This document shows positions 51,201 through 60,777 of a stretch of DNA of 64,000 nucleotides, in pieces. Source of the stretch: Polytrichum commune (Eukaryota > Streptophyta > Polytrichopsida > Polytrichales > Polytrichaceae); NCBI GenBank assembly GCA_950295325.1, contig OX485805.1, positions 14,869,501-14,933,500 of the forward strand. The letters are read 5' to 3'. Position 1 is the first letter of the stretch; each line of letters starts with the position of its first letter. The notes under the pieces were generated by a model that worked only from the letters and a program-made list of their open reading frames with translations, was not told the DNA's origin and searched no databases. The position numbers and the translations under genes were made by a program.

Positions 51201-52381
51201 AATTGACAAACATGCACTTCTCATAACCATAACCATGTAAGGGCAGATTTGATTTTGCAATATGAATTTTTTTTTGTTGGTGTTTCATCATAGATTTGCA
51301 AATGCAACACATAAGATTCGACACACGAAAATCCGGTCAATAGATGGAGAACAAGGAAAAACGGGCCACTTAACACCCGCAATATACCTTCTAGGGCCAC
51401 TAGAAATACGGACCACCATTTCCTCGTGCACCAAGGGCGGAGTGTGAGCCCAATTTTGTGCTCACATGTGTCTTTAATCTTAAAAAGATCATTAAAACTC
51501 TAGGCTTGGTATCTTCATCGACTTGCAGGAAGATAAAAACAAGAGACGTGTTTAAGTTTAAAATAGTGTTGAGTTAGTCTGAATTTAGTTGGATCAATTG
51601 TTAGGTTGAGTTGTAAAAGTCAAAAGTCAAAAAATAAGTAGTTAGTTCATTTTAAAAGCCAAATTGCTTATGCCCTCGTGAGGCAATCGTAGTGGTTGTT
51701 TAGACTAGGTTATTGTTTGTTTTAGGATAGGGGGGCCCTCCCAAATTATGGATCAAGGGCTTGATTTCCGGATCCAGGTGTAAGGCCCCTTAGGACGGAT
51801 GCCAACCTTGGGGCGGACGAACACCTAAGGGGGTTTAGGTGTGCAATGAGCCACACCCCCTTAGAGTGATGGGTTGAACCCAGTTGGGAAAACACACTTA
51901 GGCGGGCGGACTAAGTGTGTGGTAGGGTGATCCGTGCGGGGTGCACGAAGGGCTTAGCCGCGATGGCTAACGGGTGAGGACTAAGTGGACTCGGAGCACA
52001 CGCGGAGCGTGTAGGAAAGGCCCGAACCTTGGGACTTAGGACAGTCCATGTTGGCTCGTGGGTTAGACTCGGGCAGATCCCAAGAGTGTGTTAGGATGTT
52101 AGTATCTGGAATTACTAGTGTGTGGATGTGAGTTCAAAATGGTGCCCACATGTGTTCTTAACCTTTTGAAACTATTAGAAGTTATGTTTTGATGTTTTAT
52201 GATTATTCACAAAAATATAAAAAGAGTGAGGCTTGAGTGAAGTTATGTTTAGACCTTAGGTTGATTAGAAGTTTAGCGGTGTGAAAAAAATTCCTTAGTT
52301 AGGTGAGCATAGTGTGTGGTGAACCAATGGTGGCTCCTTGAGTTAAATGTTTGAATTAGGATCTATGTTGTTGGTTTAAGA

Positions 52382-52648
52382 GTTGAAGGCTTAAATGATA
52401 GGATGAGAGCCTACAAAATATGAAATGATCAAAAGGTTTATTTTGAGCCTTGGAGGTGCTCACCTACTCCCTTGAAGGCTTAAAGGATAGGGTGAAAGCC
52501 TACAAAGTAGGAAATGATCAAAAAGTTTATCTTAAGCTTTGGGGGTGCTCACCTACCCCCTTGAAGGCTTAAAGGATAGGATGAGAGCCTACAAAGTAGG
52601 AAATGATCAAAAGGTTTATCTTGAGCCTTGGGGGTGCTCACCTACTCT
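52382..52648 (+). repeat. Three 89 bp direct repeats in the presumed U3 of solo LTR A'
   Basis: Units start at about 52382, 52471 and 52560 with ttgaaggcttaaaggatagg, and end with gtgctcacctac. They sit directly upstream of a TATA box, the arrangement of LTR enhancer repeats. Confidence 0.85.
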
Positions 52649-52659
52649 TTTTTACCTCA

Positions 52660-52705
52660 GTATATAATCTTCACTCTCCCCTCTCTCTCTCTCTCTCTCT
52701 TTTCT
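52660..52705 (+). promoter_or_regulatory. TATA box and CT-rich start region of solo LTR A'
   Basis: The sequence cagtatataatctt is followed within about 20 bases by a (CT)n run to about 52702. A TATA box with a downstream pyrimidine tract, just after enhancer-like repeats, fits the LTR core promoter. Activity is not shown. Confidence 0.55.
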
Positions 52706-52989
52706 TTGTGTTCCTTGGCACCCCACGTGTTATGAGTGTGGGTGTGTGGGAAGCAAGAAAAGAGCACGTGTGTGTGCAAGGTCTCAAGGTGAAGAACCAA
52801 GACTAATTAGCCTTGAAGTTAGTTGACACTTGTTAGGAGTAGTCTTTGGTTTGAGGCATTTAGAGCTTAGCTCGTTGTGTTCAACTTATAGAATTTAGAC
52901 TTATATCATTTAAATTTATAGTGTTTAGAATTATGACATTTAAAATTGTAGCATCTAGATTCATATTAGATTTAAAGCATTCAACCTTG

Positions 52990-53200
52990 TAGGCTTTAAG
53001 GCGGAGGCCACTTAGGCTAGCTGCTGGTTTAAAGTTGGAGGCAATTGACTTAGTTGCTGGTTTGAAGTTGGAGGCAGTTGGCTTAGCTGCTGGTTTGAAG
53101 TTGGAGGCAGTCGGGCTTAGCGGCTGGGTTGAAGTTGGAGGCAGTTAGGCTTAGCGGCTGGGTTAAGTAGAGCCACTTAGATTTAGCGAATGGGTTAAGA
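52990..53200 (+). repeat. Short tandem repeat in solo LTR A', about 38 bp unit
   Basis: About five diverged units of the type gctggtttgaagttggaggcag...ttagc follow one another. They lie downstream of the presumed promoter, in R or U5. Confidence 0.7.
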
Positions 53201-53843
53201 AGGAATCTAGTTCCAACTAGTTGTGCACTCCCGAGTCTAAGCTAGATCGACAAGCTAAGTTACTACTAGTTAGTGAGGATGGTTAATTAAACTATTTAGT
53301 TAGGCTAGAGGGTTAGGCTAGTTGGTTTAGTGGTTGCATTATGAGATGAAATTGGGAAGGATTTGTGAGGGACTTGTGGAAGAGGAGGTAATGTTAAATT
53401 ATATAAGTGTTTTTCAACACTTGTATTAAAACTTATGTGCCTCATGGAATCAACACATCATAGCCTGAGCGAGGTATCATGCACTAGTGAAGAATTGATA
53501 GCTGGAACCAAAGTTGCAAGGGGGTTATCATTGAAGGCATGCGTGGCAAAGGCAGTGGGGTGGACTCTGAAAAAACCCAAGGATGTGTCTATGCACAAGG
53601 TTCACACTAATAAAATGTCATGATTTGAATTAAATTAGAAACTCATCAAGGTAGAACGTACATCCCATGTTACCACAAGTTGTTATGTTACACATGTAAT
53701 TTCCAAACCTATTACCCGGACAATGACGCTTAAGGGTGGTAGGTTTAGCCTCACAGTGGACTCACCAAGCAAGTGGCTTGCGCGGGTGAGTTGCTAGCTT
53801 CACGCGAGGCGTGAGAGACGTGACGCTAAAGCGGCGTTACAAG

Positions 53844-53855
53844 TGATATTAGAGC
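53844..53855 (+). other. Primer binding site of element B (initiator tRNA-Met type, decayed)
   Basis: Two bases after the 5' LTR end, tgatattagagc matches the usual plant initiator-Met site TGGTATCAGAGC at 10 of 12 positions. Both mismatches are transitions (G to A, C to T). Confidence 0.75.
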
Positions 53856-53876
53856 GTCTAAACTCGGTATCGTGAT

Positions 53877-55340
53877 TTGATGCCGAAGGAGCGAGGAGGA
53901 AGCTTAGCGACCTTAGGGGCCGCGACGATGGCGACCACGAAGCGCTCCAAAAAATACGAAGGTGAGTCGCGACGAGGAGAAGACGAGATTCGAGAGGAAT
54001 TAACGCCGGAGGTCGCAATGGAGGCGACTCAAGGCGAGGAAACCAGGCCGATTAAGAAGATTCGAGTGCCGCGCAAGAAGGCTGTAGTGCCTACGAAGAT
54101 TGCAAGTCAAATCCGAGAGGAATTGAACTTGGAACCGATTCACGTTGAGCTCTAACAAAAACAAGGGGTTATGAATCAAACTTTAGTGGCGGAGAAACAA
54201 CCTAACGTACCGCTCATAGAGAGCGAGGAGGTTGAGTCCGAAGAATCCGAAAAAGATTCGGATCGGGAAAGACCCCGACGACGCGAGACGCCAATAGCGA
54301 GACTCAAAGACGAATTTCGTAAGATGAGGACAACTATGGCCACTTTGATAGATCAAAACCAAATGTTGGTTGAAATTCTCCGAAGTGGGAAGAGCTCGTC
54401 GTCGGATGGTACTAGGTCGACTTATATGAAGAATGTTCCGAAGCCCACGACGTGGGACACAAAAGACAAGCGGAATATTGAAGCTTTCTTCACGGAGTAC
54501 GAAACGTATTGTGATGCGTCGGGGTACAACGGTGACGAAGTGAGGGTGAGAAGCTTTGGGTTGTTCCTAAAGGAGGGCGCGTCTATTGCCTTTGCGGCGT
54601 AGCGAGATTCGCGAGGCGAACACTTGTCGTGGAAGGACTTGAAAGAGTGGGCGATTGAGGCGTGGCGCAAGCTGCACCAACACCTACTCGACGTAACGTT
54701 CTTGGGCGCCATGAAGTGGAGGAAAGATCAAAACTTATCATGTTATGCCGAAGAGTACAAGTCTAAGTACTTGTAGTACGATTGCGAGAAGAACCCGTAA
54801 CTCGGCACGATGGGGGCGTTTTCTCGCGAGTCTCAACAAGTCGATTCGTCGCAAAGTGTGGGAGTAGGAGATTCTTCCGATCACGATGATGGAATTAGTC
54901 GATGTTGTGATTCGGTTGAGAGACGCGTGAGAGGTAGGACGCTCCGATGCTTCAAGTGGGAAGAAACCTTTTGAAAGGTCTTTCGGGAGTGACAAACCCA
55001 AATTCACGAAGCAAAAATGGGATGCAAGAGAAGCGAGGAAGGAACCCGAAGGGGGTTCCAGTGGCAAGCCAGCCATTCCGAAAAGTTTCGTGAAGCGGCC
55101 TAAGCGTGTGGATGCTAAGCACGCGACAAAAAAAAGACTTTGCTTCAACTGTGGCAAGGCGGGCCACGTCGCGAGAAAGTGTCGCGAGGGCGGGACCGAA
55201 AATGTAGAATTGAACTCTATTACGATCTTGCCAAGGCAAGCTGAAAAGCTCAACACCTTAATCAAAGAGAAAGGGCCGATTTTCAAGCGAGGGCACCGAG
55301 TGCTCGAAAGTCTAAGTCTTAAGATTGTAGTCTTGTAAGA
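53877..55340 (+). pseudogene. Gag-like region of element B, broken
   Basis: An acidic and basic N-terminal stretch opens at 53877, with further coding from 54171. The capsid-like part includes WDTKDKRNIEAFFTEYE. The frame is broken by stops at 54601, 54774-54776 and 54798-54800, among others. A CCHC zinc knuckle, CFNCGKAGHVARKC, lies at about 55140-55185 and would bind RNA in the nucleocapsid. Gag normally forms the particle in which reverse transcription occurs. Confidence 0.85.
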
Positions 55341-55376
55341 CTATAAGACTATAATCTTATAGTCTTAAGTCTTATA

Positions 55377-55868
55377 GTAGCTGAGGGTGGCTTCAAGGCT
55401 AGGCTCTCTTTGATTAACCCGAATAGTAAAGGCTTGGTTTATTTGAAAGGTCAAGTAAACGGTACTAATATGTCGATATTGATTGATACAAGAGCCACGA
55501 ACTCCTTTATGACGCCGGAGTGCGCCAAAAAGACGGGAGTAGTGGTGGTGGACACGGCCTTGCCGGTGAAGGTGAACTTCGCGCAAGGATCGTGTCAAGT
55601 GGTGCAAGTTGCTCGGAGCGTGCGGTTTAAGGCGGGAACGACAAAGTTCGAGAATGACTTCACCGTGTACGAACTCAGAGGAGTGGATGTAGTGTTAGGT
55701 TACACGTTTTTGTACTACTATGGGGTGGAAGTTAGGCAAAGGCCTAGACTTCAAGTAGTGATGGTCGGATCGGACGGGAAACCGATGTCGTTACCTCACA
55801 CTAGAATAGCGAGACTAGGCGGTTTGGAAATTAATCTAGTTTTGCAACAATATCTCTTTGAAGAATAA
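55377..55868 (+). pseudogene. Aspartic protease region of element B
   Basis: The frame from 55410 contains ILIDTRATNSFM, the retroviral-type protease active site. Family members have D-T/S-G at this point; here glycine is replaced by arginine, which should abolish activity. A second hydrophobic block (VVLGYTFLYYYGVEV) fits the C-terminal half of the fold. The domain would cut the polyprotein. Confidence 0.85.
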
Positions 55869-57300
55869 TTTGTATTAATTTTGAAAGAAGATTTCCTCGA
55901 TTCTAATATAAAGGGTAAAACCCCACCACTTTCCAATTCAAATTGTATTGCCCAAGTCCTTAACGAATTTGGAGACGTTCTTACTAACGAACTCCCGAAG
56001 GAGTTACCTTCCGAGCGGGAGGTAGACCACAAGATTGAATAAGTGGTCGGGGCAGAGCCTTAAAATAAGGTTCCGTACCGACTCAACTAAAATGAGTTGG
56101 TTGAGTTGAAAATGCAACTAACCAAGCTCTTAGCGCGAGGCTACGTGAGGCCTAGCAAGTCGCCGTTTGGCACCCTGGTGCTCTTTGTGAAAAAGAAGGG
56201 CGGTCAATTGCGGATGTGTATTGATTACTGTGTACTTAACCGAGTGGCAGTTAAGAACAACTATCATTTGCTAAGAGTCGATGACTTGTTGGATAGGTTA
56301 GGGAGTGCAATTCACTTTAATGGTGTAAATCTAAAGTCGGATTACTACTAGATAAGGGTTGCGAATGAGGACATGCAGAAGACGGCGATGCGAACTTAGT
56401 ACGGTTTGTACGAGTTTCTAGTGATATTGTTCGGGTTGTGCAACGCGCTGGCAACCTTCATGTCCATCATGAATGAGATTTTTCACGAAGAGATGGACGA
56501 ATGTGTAGTGGTGTATATTGACGATATACTTGTATATTCGAAGAGCGAGCTAGACCACGCGCAAAACCTAAGGCGGGTCCTAGAAACCCTTAGGCAACAC
56601 AAGTTGTATGCGATGCCGAGAAGAGTGAATTCTCATTAAGAGAGTTGGAGTTCTTGGGTCAAGTATTGAGTGGCGAAGGCATTCAGCCATACCCTAAGAA
56701 GATCCAAGCGATCCGCGAGTGGGAGGTCCCGCGGACTCAGAAAGAAGTGATGTCATTTCTAGGTTTGGCCAACTATTACCGGAAGTTTATAAAGAACTTC
56801 TCTAAGGTAGCGTCGCCGCTTTATAACTTGTTAAGCAAGGAGGGACAAATCCTCAAGTGGGACGAAGAGTGCGATAAGACTTTCCGCGAACTTAAGACGT
56901 TGTCGTCTACGGCGGGTGTGTTAAAGTACCCCGAATTCGATAAGGAATTCGAGGTGCACACCGACGCTAGTGGCTTCGCTATCGGAAATGTCTTGATATA
57001 AGATGGCCACCCGGTGGTATACGAGAGCCGGAAGTTGACGGTCAGTCATCTAAGGTGGCTAACTCACGAGAAAAATTGTATGATATAGTCCATTGCCTTT
57101 AGAGTTGGAGGCATTACGTAGGCGGGAGGAAGACTAAGGTTTTTACAGATAATATCTCGTTTAAGTATTTAGACACGAAGGCCCAAACAACTCCGAAAGA
57201 GTTGAGGTGGTATGATACAATCATATCGATGGATGTTAAGTTGACGCATAAACCGGGGTGGGACAACTTAGTGCCGGATGCGTTAAGTCGTCGGGAGAAG
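55869..57300 (+). pseudogene. Reverse transcriptase and RNase H region of element B, broken
   Basis: RT blocks are visible in order: [20 protein letters not shown] (near 56160-56220), [11 protein letters not shown], and the catalytic [11 protein letters not shown] at about 56505-56540. RNase H begins with HTDASGFAIG near 56957-56985 and ends with the KPGWDNLVPDALSRR block near 57250-57295. In-frame stops at 56349-56351, 56397-56399, 56637-56639 and 56999-57001 break the frame. Confidence 0.92.
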
Positions 57301-57499
57301 TTGATCATTCCTCGTTTGCTTATGCTAGTCGAGGAAGATCTCCACGAAGTGGAAAATAATTTCTTGGATGACGTTCGGGAGGCAATGAAGCACGATGAAG
57401 ACATGGTGACGAATTACCGGTTCTTCGATGAACAGGGCTTTAAGAAAAACCCGCCGGGTGGTAGGCGGATGAAGAATTTGAGGCGAAAGTTCGGTCTTC

Positions 57500-58374
57500 A
57501 CTACTTCTAGTAAATACGCTTGTACGTGCCAGCGGGAGAACTAAGAAAATGTTGCTTCATGAGTTCCACGACACGCCGTTGGCGGGGCATAAGGGAATTC
57601 GCGCCACGATGGCCGAACTTCAAAAGAGGTACTTTTGGCCATGCATGGGAGCGGATGTAAAAGAGTACATCAAGACATGCGTTAAGTGCCAAATGACCAA
57701 ACATAGCACCCAACCAAGATAGGGAAGTTAAGACCCTTGCCTATTCCAAAGCAAAATTGCTACTCAATTTCAATGGACTTTATGACGAGCGTCCCAAAGG
57801 TATCGGGGTAAAATGCCATAATTATTATAGTGCACCGATTGAGTAAGTGGTCGGCTTTCGTACCTTGCTCGAAGTAACCGACGGCGGAAGAGGTAGCCCA
57901 ATTGTTCTTAGACAATTGGATAAGACATAAGGGATTCCCGTGGGACATTGTGAGCGATCGCGGGTTGTTATTTTAAACGAAGTTTTGGCAACATATGATG
58001 CGGCGCATCGGGGTGAGGCTCTCTATGACGACGCATTGGCATCTGCAAGGCGATGGCTAATCGAGAGGATCAACTTGATCCTTAATATGTATATAAGAGC
58101 GTTTTGCGAAAACGATCAACAAGAATGGCCCACATTGATACCTCTTGCCGTGTTGTGTTATAACACGACGGTGTCTCGCACCACTGGAAAAATACCATTC
58201 TACTTGTGTTATGGGCAAGAGGCCGTGTTGGCAAACGATTTATCCGTCGGTCAAAGCGAATTTACGCGTGACCAAGAAAGACTCTCGGGTTATTACTCGC
58301 TCGATGCAGCACAATGGGTCGCGCGGAGGCAAATGATCCTCCGAAATGCTAAGGCTATGATGGCCAAGGCCTAA
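57500..58374 (+). pseudogene. Integrase region of element B, broken
   Basis: An HHCC zinc-binding block (HEFHDTPLAGHKG then CVKCQMTK) lies at 57555-57705. The core is recognisable by SMDFMTSVPK near 57770, GFPWDIVSDRG near 57930-57965, and a C-terminal core segment (ERINLILNMYIRAF, then LAVLCYNTTVSRTTGKIPF) at 58060-58200. Several stops separate these pieces. Integrase normally inserts the cDNA copy into the chromosome. Confidence 0.9.
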
Positions 58375-58392
58375 GATCGCTACCCTAGTGCG

Positions 58393-59091
58393 GTGAATAA
58401 GAAACGGCGGGAAGTGACATTCCAAGTGGAAGAGAAAATGTGGTTGGATTCAAGAAACTTAGGAATTCCTACGGAATTATCCATTAAGTGGTCCGCGAGG
58501 TGGATACGACCATTTCCGGTGAAGAAGATTTTTCATCCGGACATGTACGTGCTAGACTTAGGCAAAAGAGTTGGTAAGAGTTGGTATCCGGTATTCCATG
58601 TTTCGCTAATCAAGAAGTATCACCGGGATGAGAAGGATTTGCACTTGTGGTAGGAAGATCCTAGGCCGCCACCCGAGTATGAACTTTGGGACGGGGCAGT
58701 GGGTAAAGTCACAGCAATCCTTGACTTGAGATAGATACATAGGTGGGGAAAACAATATAAGTGTTTGATGCAGGGGTATTCGCCATACGAGTACGAGTGG
58801 ATTAATGGAGTGAACCTACAGCATGCAAGAACTTTTATCAAGGCCTTTGAGGCTTGCAAGGTGGCCAAGGCACAAGCTGCGGCGCACGCGAAGGCCAACA
58901 AGCCGGCACGAAGGCGAACCACGACTAGTAAGAAGTTACCACCCCTCATTGAAGACAATGATGTCAAGGTGGATGATGAACTAGTCACGCGAAGGGACAA
59001 TGAACCAACCAACCCATTGGATGTGCCGCGATACACTAAGCCCACTAAGAATAAGCGTAGGATGACGGGCTCCATCCACGTGAGGCATTGA
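58393..59091 (+). pseudogene. Integrase C-terminus with chromodomain, element B
   Basis: The block WYPVFHVSLIKKYH near 58580-58622 is the typical end of the Gypsy integrase C-terminal region. It is followed by a chromodomain at about 58695-58860: VTAILDLR, a stop at 58732-58734, then GKQYKCLMQGYSPYEYEW and NLQHARTFIKAF. In chromoviruses this domain targets insertion to marked chromatin. A basic, low-complexity tail follows to 59091. Confidence 0.88.
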
Positions 59092-59759
59092 TAAGTTGGC
59101 GAGGTCGCCAATACCTCTAAGTGGAGGAAGGTGAACCCAACGTACTGCTCGGCGCGAGCGAAGAGGTTCAATAACACCCCAAAGCGAGCAAGGAAGAGTA
59201 ATAAAGTGCAACCCAAGCACAAGTAACAAAAGCAAGAATGTTAATAGTGAGAGCATAAGTACGCCAAGGAATATCCTAGTCGAACTTGGAGGATGGGCGC
59301 CGCCGAGGGGACTCTCGAAGCAAAGTAAGGGGGCTTGGTTGTGGCGAGACCAAGGTGCAGACGCCGAGCGTGAGGAAGATCTCCCACAAGGTGTACCTCG
59401 GAGCGAAAGCGCACGAACGACCATTCATGTCCTAATGGGTAAACGAGAGAAAGGCTTAGCTAGCCTCAAACACATTCTATTACCAGCCGGCAACAAATAC
59501 CTACCACTTGCTGTGGCCAGGCAAGGTCTAAAGAGCGAGGGACTTAGGAAATTGCCTTAAGAAGAACGACCCGCACGTAGTTGCAAAAACAAAGGTCGTA
59601 GTGGACTGGCGCAAGAGCAAGAGAAGGCACGCGCGTTGAAGCCTTCATCTTGGGAGCCGACGCGAACCGGAATTGGTCCATACCGTAGGCGTTGAGACTT
59701 CGCATCGTCGAGGACGAGGATAGCCAGACCAAGGATTTGATGAGGACATCAAGTGTTCT

Positions 59760-59772
59760 AAGTGGGGGAGGA
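59760..59772 (+). other. Polypurine tract of element B
   Basis: The run aagtgggggagga ends directly at the TG of the 3' LTR. This is the position and composition of a plus-strand primer for reverse transcription. Confidence 0.85.
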
Positions 59773-60124
59773 TGTAAGTCCCCTTAGGACGGATGCCAAC
59801 CTTGGGGCGGGCGAACACCTAAAGGGGTTTGGGTGTGCGGTGAGCCGCACCCCCTTCGAGTGATGTGTTGAACCCGGTTGGGAAAACACACTTAGGCGGG
59901 CGGACTAAGTGTGTGGTAGGGTGACCCGTGCGGGGTGCACGAAGGGCTTAGCCGCGATGGCTAATGGGTGAGGACTAAGTGGACTCGGAGCACACGCGGA
60001 ACGTGTGGGAAAGGCCCGAACCTTGGGACTTAGGACAGTCCAGGTTGGCTCGTGGGTTAGACTCGGGAAGACCCCAAGAGTATTAGGATGCTAGTATCCG
60101 GAATTACTAGTGTGTACTCACCAA

Positions 60125-60777
60125 TTACATGTGGTGTATATAATATATGTAATTAAATAATATATGCCGTATATAATTGATATTATATTGTATATAGTAA
60201 ATAAAAAATAAAGAGTAACTTGGAGCCTCTATATAGAAATGTTTTAAATACTTCTAATATATCATGCGCGGAGTGGTGGCTTAGTGGCTAAGGCCTCTAT
60301 GTGGGAGCCAAAAGGTTCAAGGATCAAATCCCTTGGCCCCCGCCCTTGGCTTAGCCTACTAGATAAGTGGCTAGGCACTTAGAATTATAGGTGCTTATAG
60401 ATGGCAAGGCTCGGGAGGTGAGGATTGGACTTACTTAATGGTGGACATCTCTTTTAAATGGCACTTATTTGTTAAAAAATAGGACCACTCATTATTCAAC
60501 ATATCAACCAATGATAGCCTTACACATGCATGCACGCTTTAACGTTAAGTAATAATTTAGTGTGGAGCCCGTAAAACAATTAATATATTTAGACATCATA
60601 AGCAATGGTCCTAAACATGTTGGCTATGTCCAAATAGACGACCCATGGGGTGTAGGGCATGGTCCCCCAAGACATGTCGTAGACAACACAATTTCTAGTA
60701 ATATATGCTATTAAGTCACGTCTTTGTTTATTTCAATAAATGTCTTGTTACATGTCTAGATTGTACACAATCTCTAG
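60125..60777 (+). mobile_element. Insertion of about 650 bp containing a tRNA-like SINE head
   Basis: The flanks are tagtgtgtactcaccaa (60108-60124) and tagtgtgtggactcaccaa (60778-60796), the same LTR sequence duplicated, differing by two bases. A TSD of 17-19 bp is typical of LINE-mobilised elements. Within the insert, 60268-60345 has a pol III A box (tggcttagtgg) and B box (gatcaaatc inside ggttcaaggatcaaatccc). The first 140 bases are very AT-rich. No poly-A tail or terminal inverted repeat is seen, so the insert may be composite. Confidence 0.65.
60268..60345 (+). ncRNA. tRNA-derived SINE head (pol III A and B boxes)
   Basis: The segment reads like a decayed tRNA: an A box matching TRGYNNANNNG, about 30 bases, then a B box matching GWTCRANNC, ending in a C-run. 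The anticodon arm is not convincing and the stems are imperfect, so this is a SINE promoter rather than a functional tRNA gene. Confidence 0.6.

Larger units (their letters stand above)
52127..53755 (+). mobile_element. Solo LTR A' nested in the 5' LTR of element B
   Basis: A' starts tgtgagttcaaaatgg and ends ttagcctcaca, with a perfect target duplication GTGGA at 52122-52126 and 53756-53760. Rejoining the flanks recreates the uninterrupted LTR seen at the right end of B (gtgtgtggactcacc). Its first 40 or so bases and its last 45 bases (acccggacaatgacgc) resemble those of element A, so both belong to related LTR families. It holds a three-unit 89 bp repeat, a TATA box, a CT-rich run and a second short-unit repeat, as expected of U3-R-U5 read on the plus strand. 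Confidence 0.9.
51779..53841 (+). repeat. 5' LTR of element B, interrupted by solo LTR A'
   Basis: The LTR starts tgtaaggcccc and ends gcggcgttaca. It aligns with the 3' LTR over 51779-52126 and 53761-53841, about 429 bp in total; the 1.63 kb between is solo LTR A'. Shared blocks include acttaggcgggcggactaag and ggcttagccgcgatggcta. Because of the insertion, the 5' and 3' LTRs have very different lengths (2063 and 1097 bp). Confidence 0.93.

Noticed and set aside
54738-55286. 182-codon minus-strand frame in the gag region.
   Set aside because: Antisense to the gag and zinc-knuckle region of element B, which is recognisable on the plus strand.
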